Source of the DNA: UBA5951 sp009936885
Lineage (GTDB): Bacteria > Pseudomonadota > Alphaproteobacteria > Puniceispirillales > Puniceispirillaceae
Direction: 5' to 3'
Length of the DNA: 19,675 bases
NCBI GenBank assembly: GCA_937996625.1
Contig: CALKVA010000015.1
Coordinates: forward strand, 1-19,675
Shown: piece after piece, positions 6,326 to 15,000 of the stretch
Layout of the letters: each line of letters begins with the position of its first letter
How positions within the stretch are numbered: the stretch's first letter is position 1
Position numbers and translations under genes: made by a program
The notes under the pieces: model-generated
Seen by the model: only the letters and a program-made list of their open reading frames with translations
Told to the model about the DNA's origin: nothing
The model's database searches: none

Positions 6326-6587
6326 TTATCCTCTAGATTTGAGAATGACGAAATTCTGGCACTATTTTGTGCCAGAGTGCAGGCGGAACAACTTTTGTTG
6401 TTCCCAACCTGTCCAAGACTGCAGGCGTTGGGTGTCCAACTTAATATCCTGCATAGATGGGGCATAGCCGATTTAGTGCTTTCGCTTCGATGGGCAGGCC
6501 AACGGTATGAATGCAAGGGTATTTATGTTGCATTCATGCTCTGGTGAAACCGGGGGGAGTTCCTCCCATAACGATGGAGAAGATCAG
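6326..6587 (+). promoter_or_regulatory. Structured leader of rplJ-rplL (candidate L10 autoregulatory leader)
   Basis: This 262-nt gap is packed with perfect hairpins: TCTGGCAC/GTGCCAGA (6355-6376), GGAACAAC/GTTGTTCC (6385-6404), TGCAGG/CCTGCA (6420-6453) enclosing GTTGG/CCAAC (6427-6440), and ATGAATGCAA/TTGCATTCAT (6507-6537). A short GGGAG/CTCCC stem at 6555-6567 lies just before the ribosome-binding site. Some pairings exclude each other: CCCAA-CCTG (6403-6411) can pair with CAGG and TTGGG (6422-6432) instead. In E. coli and other bacteria the L10-L7/L12 complex binds the rplJ leader and represses translation. The position and structure here fit that role, but no specific L10 motif was identified. 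No T-run follows any stem, so these are not classic terminators. Confidence 0.65.
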
Positions 6588-7100
6588 ATGAATCGGACCG
6601 AAAAAGCCGAACTGATCGAAACACTTAACTCTGCGTTTGGGGTAGCAACATCTGTTGTTGTTACGCATCAGACAGGAATGACAGTGGCAGAAAGCGGCGA
6701 GCTTCGTCAAAAAATGCGTGAAGTTGGAGCTACCTATAAAGTAACCAAAAACAGAGTTACTAAATTGGCACTTCAAGGAACACCATTTGAGGATTTGGCT
6801 GAATTTTTTACGGGACCAACAGCGGTTAGCACCTCTTCGGATGCAATTGCTGCTGCAAGGACCATTTTTGAATTCACCAAGACCAATGACAAAGTATCAA
6901 TCGTTGGTGGCGGTCTTGACGGGAAAATTCTTTCCAAAGAAGAAGTGGTTGCACTTGCAAAACTTCCTTCTCTGGATGAATTACGTGGCAAGATTGTTGG
7001 CCTTCTGCAGGCACCGGCTGGTAAAGTTGCTGGCGTTATTGCTGCACCTGCTGGTGGGTTGGCGCGTGTTATTAAGGCACGTGCAGAACAACTTGGGTAA
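6588..7100 (+). CDS. rplJ: 50S ribosomal protein L10
   Basis: This 170-residue protein begins MNRTEKAELIETLNSAFG. The N-terminal domain (about 1-130) binds 23S rRNA and L11, with the family pattern TYKVTKNRVTKLAL near residue 50. The C-terminal helix carries the binding sites for the L7/L12 dimers and ends in the Ala/Gly-rich AGGLARVIKARAEQ. The open frame extends upstream to an ATG at 6507, but that ATG lies inside a leader hairpin and the extra residues do not look like L10. GGAGA at 6576-6580 is well placed for 6588. Expression is probably limited by the structured leader before it. rplL follows after 47 nt. Confidence 0.95.
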   Translation: MNRTEKAELIETLNSAFGVATSVVVTHQTGMTVAESGELRQKMREVGATYKVTKNRVTKLALQGTPFEDLAEFFTGPTAVSTSSDAIAAARTIFEFTKTNDKVSIVGGGLDGKILSKEEVVALAKLPSLDELRGKIVGLLQAPAGKVAGVIAAPAGGLARVIKARAEQLG

Positions 7101-7147
7101 GTGTTTTTTATTCTATGATCAGAAGTTAAAGCCAAAAGGAGAACATG

Positions 7148-7528
7148 ATGGCTGATATTGAAAAAATTGCAGAAGATTTATCTGCATTGACAGTGTTAGA
7201 AGCAGCTGAGTTAGCAAAGCTTCTTGAAGAAAAATGGGGTGTGTCTGCGGCTGCTCCTGTGGCTGTTGCAGCAGCTGCTGGCGGCGGTGATGCAGGCGGC
7301 GCTGCTGCTGAAGAAAAAACCGACTTCGACGTTGTTTTAGCATCTGTGGGTGCATCAAAAATCAACGTGATTAAAGAAGTTCGTGCGATCACAGGCCTTG
7401 GTCTGAAAGAAGCTAAAGACCTAGTTGAAGCTGCTCCAAAAGCAGTGAAAGAAGGTGCTAGCAAGGATGAGGCAGAGGAAATCAAAGGCAAGCTTGAGGC
7501 TGCCGGCGCTACTGTTGAATTGAAGTAA
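7148..7528 (+). CDS. rplL: 50S ribosomal protein L7/L12
   Basis: This acidic protein has 126 residues. Residues 1-32 form the dimerisation and L10-binding domain (ADIEKIAEDLSALTVLEAAEL). Residues about 33-56 are the Ala/Gly-rich flexible hinge. Residues about 57-126 form the factor-binding domain with FDVVLASVGASKINVIKEVR and the helix TGLGLKEAKDLVE, which recruits EF-Tu and EF-G. Two adjacent ATGs exist, at 7145 and 7148. The Shine-Dalgarno AAGGAG (7136-7141) is 6 nt from the second and only 3 nt from the first, so I prefer 7148; the alternative adds one Met. As the stalk protein present in four or more copies, it is expected to be made in excess over L10. Confidence 0.95.
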   Translation: MADIEKIAEDLSALTVLEAAELAKLLEEKWGVSAAAPVAVAAAAGGGDAGGAAAEEKTDFDVVLASVGASKINVIKEVRAITGLGLKEAKDLVEAAPKAVKEGASKDEAEEIKGKLEAAGATVELK

Positions 7529-7557
7529 TTTTGTGCTTCAATACCTAACTTACAATA

Positions 7558-7589
7558 AAGCACCAGACTTGTTATCTAGTCTGGTGCTT
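7558..7589 (+). promoter_or_regulatory. Perfect 12-bp hairpin between rplL and rpoB (likely processing or attenuation site)
   Basis: AAGCACCAGACT (7558-7569) and AGTCTGGTGCTT (7578-7589) pair without mismatch around an 8-nt loop. No T-run follows, so it is not a typical intrinsic terminator. In E. coli the rplL-rpoB gap contains an attenuator and an RNase III cleavage hairpin that lower rpoBC expression relative to the ribosomal genes. This stem occupies the same position and could serve the same purpose. Confidence 0.6.
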
Positions 7590-7742
7590 AAATGCATTTT
7601 GGATTGTGGCTTAGTTAAAAATATTTGGTTTCGCTCCATATTTTAATTATTAAGTACTCAAACAAGCGCATGAATTATTTAACTAATTACTAATCTAATC
7701 AGATATTAACAACGTTAAACATATAAAAGGGATGTCGTTATA

Positions 7743-10700
7743 ATGGCACAAAATGTAAGTACTCTTGATAGCCGCAAACGTGTTCGTCGTAGTTTTGGTC
7801 AACTCTCCGAAGTTGTAACGATGCCAAATCTTATCGAGGTTCAACGCTCAAGTTATGATCAGTTTTTGCAGATGGCTACATCAGCATCTCAGAGAATAGA
7901 TACCGGCTTACAAGAAGCATTTACATCAGTATTTCCGATAAATGATTTCTCTGGAAGAGCTGTGCTTGAATTCGTATCCTACGAGCTTGAAAAACCAAAA
8001 TATGATGTTGAAGAATGTCAGCAGCGCGGCTTAACATATGCCTCTGCGCTTAAGGTGACGTTAAGGCTTGTTATCTGGGAGATTGATGAAGACACAGAAG
8101 CGAAATCAATCCGCGACATTAAAGAGCAGGATGTCTATATGGGTGATATGCCGCTTATGACAAATAACGGCACATTTGTTATTAATGGCACTGAGCGTGT
8201 TATTGTTTCGCAAATGCATCGCTCCCCTGGGGTGTTTTTTGATCATGATAAAGGTAAAACTCACGCCTCTGGCAAGCTATTATTTGCAGCTCGGATTATT
8301 CCTTATCGAGGCTCTTGGCTTGATTTTGAATTTGATGCCAAAGATATTTTGAATGTGCGCATAGATCGCAAACGCAAATTACCAGCGACTACTTTTATGA
8401 TGGCACTACCTGATGAGCGTTCACTTGCTAAAATGGCAAGTTTAAAGGAGCAAGGCTCATCAATCGAGCCGTCTGAGATTGTTGGAATGGGCCGGGAAGA
8501 TATCCTTGGAACCTATTATCTATCAGATGAATTCACAAAAACCAAAGATGCTTGGCAACAGCCATTTGATGCAGAATTGCTTCGTGGAACCAAGGTTGAA
8601 AAAGATATTATTGATGCAGAAACAGGAGAGGTTGCTGTATCTACTGGAACAAAACTAACGCAGCGTAGTTTGAAAAAACTAGAAGAAGCTGGTTTGAAAC
8701 GCATTAGAATCGAAGAAGAAGACCTTATTGGTAAGTTCCTTGCAAAAGATGTGGTTGATATGTCTTCTGGGATAGTCCTTGCAGAAGCGGGTGATGAAAT
8801 CACCCAAGATTTCTTGACTATCGCTGAACAAAACGAACTTAAAGTTCTTGATATTCTTCGTATTGATAATGTGAATTACTCTGCGAATCTTCGTAATACC
8901 TTAGCGGTTGATAAAAATAATAGCCGCGCTGAAGCATTGGTTGATATTTATCGTGTGATGCGCCCTGGTGAGCCACCAACATTAGAAGGGGCTCATGAGC
9001 TGTTTACCAATCTTTTCTTTGATAAAGAGCGTTATGATTTATCTGCTGTAGGAAGGGTGAAGTTAAATTCCCGCCTAGATCAGGAAACAGATGATGAAAT
9101 GCGAATTCTTCGTAAGCAGGATATCATTGCAGTTCTTAATATTCTTGTTGGTCTTAAGGATGGTAGGGGTGAGGTGGATGATATTGACCATCTAGGCAAT
9201 AGAAGGGTTCGTTCTGTTGGTGAGCTGATGGAAAATCAGTACCGTGTTGGTCTGCTTAGAATGGAGCGCGCCATTAAAGAGAGAATGGGTTCTGTTGAGA
9301 TAGACAGTGTAATGCCGGCAGACTTAATCAATGCCAAACCAGCTTCTGCCGCTGTCAGAGAATTTTTTGGCTCTTCTCAGCTATCACAATTTATGGACCA
9401 GACTAACCCTCTATCTGAAATTACGCATAAAAGGCGTGTATCTGCGTTAGGCCCTGGCGGTCTTACAAGAGAGCGGGCAGGATTTGAAGTGCGTGACGTT
9501 CACCCAACGCATTATGGGCGTATTTGTCCTATCGAAACGCCGGAGGGACCAAATATTGGTCTGATTAATTCGCTGGCTACATTTGCTCAGATCAATCGCT
9601 ATGGATTTATTGAAACACCCTACCGTAAAGTCGAAAATGGGAAGCTTACAGACGAATATCTTTACGTATCCGCGATGGAAGAAGGCAAATATGGTATTGC
9701 TCAGGCAAATACAGAGATTGATAAATCTGGAAAAATTGTCGGAGACCTTATCCCAGTAAGAAAAGCAGGTGAGATTAGCCTTGCTAAGCCTGAAGATGTT
9801 GATTTTGTTGATGTTTCACCAAAACAGCTGGTTTCTGTTGCTGCGGCACTTATTCCGTTTCTTGAGAATGATGATGCAAACAGAGCATTGATGGGATCGA
9901 ATATGCAGCGTCAGGCGGTACCTTTGCTTCGTGCGGAAGCGCCAACTGTTGGAACAGGTATGGAATCACGCGTTGCTCGTGACTCAGGCGTGACAATTGT
10001 CGCTAAACGCTCAGGTGTCGTAGATCAGGTAGATGCAACACGTATTGTTATTAGTGCTGATGAAGATAGCGGAAATGACGATGTCTCTCCAGTTGATATA
10101 TATAGCTTGCTAAAATTCCAACGCTCCAATCAGAATACCACTGTTAATCAGAGACCTTTGGTTAAGGTAGGAGATAGAATTAACATAGGGGATATTATTG
10201 CTGATGGACCCTCCACAGAGGATGGTGAATTAGCATTAGGCAGAAATGTGCTTGTCGCCTTTATGCCTTGGAATGGGTATAATTTTGAGGATTCTATTCT
10301 CATAAATGAGCGTATTGTGAGAGATGACGTCTTTACCTCTATTCATATTGAAGAATATGAAATTATGGCTCGTGATACAAAACTTGGACAAGAAGAGATA
10401 AGCCGTGATATCCCAAATGTGGGTGAAGAAGCGCTTAGAAATCTGGATGAAGCGGGAATTGTATATGTAGGTGCTGAGGTTAATGCTGGTGATATTATGG
10501 TCGGTAAAGTCACCCCTAAGGGTGAGAGCCCGATGACACCAGAAGAAAAATTGTTACGTGCAATTTTTGGTGAAAAAGCATCTGACGTTCGTGATACCTC
10601 GCTTAGAGTGCCACCAGGAGGTGCTGGAACCGTTGTCGAAGTTCGTGTTTTTTCTCGTCGGGGTCTTGAAAAAGATGAGCGTGCAAGAGCTATTGAGCGT

Positions 10701-11924
10701 GCCGAAATTGAGCGTTTGGCAAAAGACCGTGATGACGAGCAAAATGTTCTTGAACGGGGTTTTGCAAGCAGAATGCATTCGATCCTAGATGGGCAAATCG
10801 TAGCCGCAGGGCCAGCATCTGTAAACGTAAATGACAAGCTCACAAAAGATATATTATCCGAGCTTGGAAATGCCGCGCTTCGCCAAATTGCTGTTCAAGA
10901 TGATGCTGTTCAGAAAAGTGTTGAGGCACAAGTCACCGATTTTGAAAACTCAATCAAGCGTCTTGATGGCAGATTTTCAGATAAGGTTGATAAACTACAA
11001 CGCGGCGATGAGCTTATGCCTGGCGTTATGAAAATGGTTAAAGTTTTTGTCGCTGTAAAACGTAAGTTACAGCCTGGCGATAAAATGGCTGGAAGACATG
11101 GAAATAAGGGTGTTATCTCTCGCATTATGCCAGCAGAAGATATGCCTTACTTGGATGATGGAACGCCTGTTGATATTGTTCTAAACCCTCTTGGTGTCCC
11201 ATCTCGTATGAATGTTGGGCAGATTTTGGAAACGCATCTTGGGTGGGCCGCAAGAGGACTTGGTAAGCAAATTGGCGAGGCTGTAGATGCTGCCAAAGCT
11301 TCACGGGATTTAACACCCCTACGAGATAGGCTAAAATCAATTTATCCAGAGGAGCAATATAATAACACGATTGCCCATATGGATGATGATCAGGTGATTG
11401 AGCAATCCACTCTTTTAACCAGAGGCGTTCCAATGGCAACACCGGTATTTGATGGTGCAAAAGAAGCAGACGTTTTAAATTTACTTGAGCATGCTGGATT
11501 ATCTGAAACAGGGCAGGAATGGCTGATTGATGGAAGAACTGGCGAGCAGTTTGATAGACCTGTAACGGTTGGGTATATTTATATGCTTAAATTGCATCAT
11601 CTGGTTGATGAGAAAATTCACGCTCGTTCTATTGGCCCATACAGTCTTGTTACCCAGCAACCGCTTGGCGGTAAGGCACAGTTTGGTGGTCAGCGTTTCG
11701 GAGAGATGGAGGTCTGGGCCCTAGAAGCATATGGTGCTGCTTATACTCTGCAAGAAATGCTGACAGTGAAATCAGACGATGTGTCTGGTCGAACAAAGGT
11801 CTATGAAGCCATTGTAAGAGGAGATGATGATTTTGAGGCTGGAATCCCAGAATCATTCAACGTTCTTGTAAAAGAGCTTCGCTCATTAGGTCTTAATGTC
11901 GACCTGCATGATTCAGAACATTAA
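7743..11924 (+). CDS. rpoB: DNA-directed RNA polymerase beta subunit
   Basis: This protein of 1393 residues has the normal length for alphaproteobacterial beta. It begins with RKRVRRSFGQLSEVVTMPNLIEVQ. The rifampicin-binding cluster starts at F541 (FFGSSQLSQFMDQTNPLSE). Relative to E. coli the numbering is shifted by 36, so the D516, H526 and S531 equivalents are D552, H562 and S567, all with the sensitive-type residue. The active-site loop GDKMAGRHGNKG lies near 1112-1123. The C-terminal block HARSIGPYSLVTQQPLGG and the QRFGEMEVWALEAYG motif, which contact beta', are intact. The start has AAGGGA 10 nt upstream. Dozens of shadow frames overlap it on the minus strand and none is credible. rpoC follows after 96 nt. 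Confidence 0.98.
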   Translation: MAQNVSTLDSRKRVRRSFGQLSEVVTMPNLIEVQRSSYDQFLQMATSASQRIDTGLQEAFTSVFPINDFSGRAVLEFVSYELEKPKYDVEECQQRGLTYASALKVTLRLVIWEIDEDTEAKSIRDIKEQDVYMGDMPLMTNNGTFVINGTERVIVSQMHRSPGVFFDHDKGKTHASGKLLFAARIIPYRGSWLDFEFDAKDILNVRIDRKRKLPATTFMMALPDERSLAKMASLKEQGSSIEPSEIVGMGREDILGTYYLSDEFTKTKDAWQQPFDAELLRGTKVEKDIIDAETGEVAVSTGTKLTQRSLKKLEEAGLKRIRIEEEDLIGKFLAKDVVDMSSGIVLAEAGDEITQDFLTIAEQNELKVLDILRIDNVNYSANLRNTLAVDKNNSRAEALVDIYRVMRPGEPPTLEGAHELFTNLFFDKERYDLSAVGRVKLNSRLDQETDDEMRILRKQDIIAVLNILVGLKDGRGEVDDIDHLGNRRVRSVGELMENQYRVGLLRMERAIKERMGSVEIDSVMPADLINAKPASAAVREFFGSSQLSQFMDQTNPLSEITHKRRVSALGPGGLTRERAGFEVRDVHPTHYGRICPIETPEGPNIGLINSLATFAQINRYGFIETPYRKVENGKLTDEYLYVSAMEEGKYGIAQANTEIDKSGKIVGDLIPVRKAGEISLAKPEDVDFVDVSPKQLVSVAAALIPFLENDDANRALMGSNMQRQAVPLLRAEAPTVGTGMESRVARDSGVTIVAKRSGVVDQVDATRIVISADEDSGNDDVSPVDIYSLLKFQRSNQNTTVNQRPLVKVGDRINIGDIIADGPSTEDGELALGRNVLVAFMPWNGYNFEDSILINERIVRDDVFTSIHIEEYEIMARDTKLGQEEISRDIPNVGEEALRNLDEAGIVYVGAEVNAGDIMVGKVTPKGESPMTPEEKLLRAIFGEKASDVRDTSLRVPPGGAGTVVEVRVFSRRGLEKDERARAIERAEIERLAKDRDDEQNVLERGFASRMHSILDGQIVAAGPASVNVNDKLTKDILSELGNAALRQIAVQDDAVQKSVEAQVTDFENSIKRLDGRFSDKVDKLQRGDELMPGVMKMVKVFVAVKRKLQPGDKMAGRHGNKGVISRIMPAEDMPYLDDGTPVDIVLNPLGVPSRMNVGQILETHLGWAARGLGKQIGEAVDAAKASRDLTPLRDRLKSIYPEEQYNNTIAHMDDDQVIEQSTLLTRGVPMATPVFDGAKEADVLNLLEHAGLSETGQEWLIDGRTGEQFDRPVTVGYIYMLKLHHLVDEKIHARSIGPYSLVTQQPLGGKAQFGGQRFGEMEVWALEAYGAAYTLQEMLTVKSDDVSGRTKVYEAIVRGDDDFEAGIPESFNVLVKELRSLGLNVDLHDSEH

Positions 11925-12020
11925 ATAATGCGAGCGCAGATTTTATGAAGCGCTCCTTGAAGTAATAAAGTAAAACCGGCATTGCCGGCCTTATCAAAGC
12001 GACACGAAGGAGTATGTTTG
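11925..12020 (+). other. rpoB-rpoC spacer with two small hairpins and the rpoC ribosome-binding site
   Basis: GAGCGC (11932-11937) can pair with GCGCTC (11950-11955), and CCGGC (11976-11980) pairs with GCCGG (11984-11988) around ATT. Neither is followed by a T-run. AAGGAG at 12007-12012 is the ribosome-binding site of rpoC, 8 nt before its ATG. The ATG at 12014 opens only a four-codon frame (M-F-D-E-stop) overlapping the rpoC start. Confidence 0.6.
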
Positions 12021-15000
12021 ATGAATGATTTGATGAACCCATTTGGTCAGCTAAAATCGGCACAAAGTTTCGACAAGATTAAAATTTCGATTGCTTCACC
12101 AGATCTCATTAGATCTTGGTCATTTGGTGAAATCAAAAAACCTGAAACTATCAATTATCGAACATTCAAACCTGAAAAAGACGGTTTGTTTTGTGCTCGT
12201 ATTTTCGGCCCTGTGCGTGATTATGAGTGCTTATGCGGCAAATATAAGCGGATGAAGTATCGCGGAATTATATGCGAGAAATGCGGCGTTGAAGTTACCT
12301 TATCAAAAGTGCGCCGAGAGCGCATGGGGCATATTGACCTTGCAGCTCCGGTTGCTCATATCTGGTTTTTAAAGTCATTGCCAAGCAGAATTGGCCTATT
12401 GGTAGATATGACATTGAAGGACCTTGAAAGAGTTCTTTATTTTGAAAATTTTGTTGTTCTTGAACCTGGATTAACGCCTCTTAAAAAAGCCCAGCTTCTT
12501 AGTGAAGAAGAATATTATGATGCACAAGACGAATATGGAGATGATGCATTTCAGGCTGAAATCGGCGCTGAGGCCATTAAAATCATATTATCTTCAATAG
12601 ATCTTGAAACCGAGCGGGAGACTGTTCGCGATGATTTGCGCGAAACGGGTTCTGAAGTAAAACGTAAAAAATTAGTAAAGCGTTTGAAACTAATTGATGC
12701 GTTTAGGGAAAGTGGATGTCGCCCTGAATGGATGATTATGGATGTTGTTCCGGTTATCCCGCCAGAGCTGCGCCCCCTAGTGCCATTGGATGGCGGGCGT
12801 TTTGCAACCTCTGATCTCAATGATTTATATCGCCGCGTTATTAACCGAAATAATCGACTTAAAAGGCTAATCGAATTGCGTGCGCCTGATATCATTGTCA
12901 GGAACGAAAAGCGAATGCTGCAAGAAGCGGTTGATGCACTGTTTGATAATGGAAGACGTGGAAGAATTATTAGCGGGGTTAATAAACGCCCGCTAAAATC
13001 ATTGTCAGATATGCTGAAAGGCAAGCAAGGCCGTTTTCGTCAAAACCTGCTTGGTAAGCGTGTGGATTATTCAGGCCGTTCTGTTATTGTGGTTGGCCCA
13101 GAATTAAGATTGCATGAATGTGGTCTTCCTAAAAAGATGGCACTTGAGCTGTTTAAACCATTTATTTATTCCAAGCTTGAGCTATATGGTCTTGCCAGTA
13201 CGATTAAAGCTGCCAAGAGGATGGTTGAAAAAGAACGCCCTGAAGTGTGGGATATTTTAGAGCAGGTTATTCGCGAACATCCTGTAATGCTTAACCGTGC
13301 GCCAACATTGCACAGGCTCGGTATTCAGGCGTTTGAGCCAAAGTTAGTAGAAGGAAAGGCTATCCAGCTTCATCCGCTTGTTTGTACCGCCTTTAATGCT
13401 GATTTTGATGGTGACCAAATGGCTGTCCATGTGCCTTTATCGCTTGAGGCTCAGCTAGAAGCGCGTGTGTTGATGATGTCAACAAACAATATTCTAAGCC
13501 CAGCTAATGGCAAGCCTATCATTGTTCCCTCTCAGGATATTATTCTTGGCCTTTACTATCTTACAATGGAGAGAGATGGCGAAAAAGGCGAAAATATGGC
13601 CTTTGCTGATATACAGGAGATTTTGCTAGCGCTTGATAATGGGTCTGTGAGTTTGCAGGCAAATATCAAAGCAAGGGTTACCACGTTCGATGAATCTGGT
13701 GAGCGCGTTACAAAGGTGATGGATACAACACCAGGACGCGCGCGTCTTGCTGATTTATTGCCTGATAACCCGAATATTACCTTCCATCTAGTAAATAAGT
13801 TAATGACCAAGAAAGAAATCACAAATGTGATAGATACTATCTATCGTCATTGTGGTCAGAAAGACACGGTTATTTTCTGTGATAGGCTGATGTCATTAGG
13901 CTTTGGTCAGGCTTGTAAATCAGGCATTTCTTTTGGCATTGCTGATCTGAAAACACCTGAACTTAAGGAAAAATTCGTATCAGAGGCAGAAGCACAAGTA
14001 ACTGAATTTGAAAGTCAGTATCTTGATGGATTTATCACGCAAGGTGAGAAATATAACAAGGTTATTGATGTGTGGTCTCGTTGCTCAGACCTTGTAGCGG
14101 AAGAGATGATGAAGAGTATATCCACTATTGAGAGCGGAAAGCCTGTAAATTCAGTTTGGATGATGGCTCACTCTGGTGCGCGTGGTTCTGCTGCTCAAAT
14201 CAAACAGCTAGCTGGAATGCGCGGATTAATGGCAAAACCGTCTGGAGAAATTATTGAAACGCCAATCAAATCTTCTTTTAAAGAGGGGTTAGACGTTCTT
14301 GAATATTTTAACTCTACGCATGGTGCACGTAAAGGTTTGGCTGATACGGCATTGAAAACAGCAAACTCTGGCTATCTTACAAGAAGGCTTGTTGATGTTG
14401 CACAGGATTGTATTATCACCACTGAAGATTGCGGTTCAACAGACGGGATAACGATTAGGCCTGCCACCAATGGAAGCGAAATTGTTGATTCGCTGTCAGA
14501 CCGTATATTAGGGAGATATCTTGCAGCTGATTTGGTAAATCTTGAGACTAATGAGGTCATCGTAAAGAAGGGTGAAATGGTTCAAGAGGATCATTTAGAG
14601 GCGATTGATAATTCTGGTGTGGATCAGGCTTTCATCCGCTCTGTACTAGTATGTAATGCGCCTGTTGGTATTTGCGGTGCATGTTATGGACGTGACCTTG
14701 CGCGTGGCACAACTGTTAATATGGGCGAGGCTGTAGGTGTAATCGCAGCACAATCAATCGGCGAGCCAGGCACGCAATTAACAATGCGTACCTTCCACGT
14801 TGGCGGTGCAGCTCAAAGAGGGGCAGAGGAAAATAAAATCGAAACGTCAATAGCTGGTAAAGTTCAACTAGTTGACGTTAGTATTGTTGAGGGTGCTGAT
14901 GGAAGTCCGATTGTAATGTCTAGAAGTTCTGAGCTCTTGATTCTTGACGAGCAAGAGCGTGAACGCGCAAGACATAGATTGCCTTATGGCGGAAAGCTTT

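Noticed and set aside
6507..6587. Upstream extension of rplJ to the ATG at 6507
   Set aside because: The 27 extra residues are not L10-like, the ATG is inside a 10-bp hairpin, and the GGAGA at 6576-6580 fits the start at 6588.
7126..7563. 145-codon minus-strand frame opposite rplL
   Set aside because: It is the antisense of the Ala/Gly-rich rplL gene, whose composition keeps the other strand open. There is no independent evidence for a gene.
9360..9470. Rifampicin-resistance change in RpoB (threonine at the E. coli N518 position)
   Set aside because: As I recall, threonine there is common in alphaproteobacterial RpoB, and the main resistance residues are of the sensitive type.
10343..10843. 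166-codon minus-strand frame opposite rpoB
   Set aside because: It is a serine/arginine-rich shadow frame inside a highly conserved polymerase gene.
12551..13024. 157-codon minus-strand frame opposite rpoC
   Set aside because: It is a shadow frame of rpoC with low-complexity serine/arginine composition.
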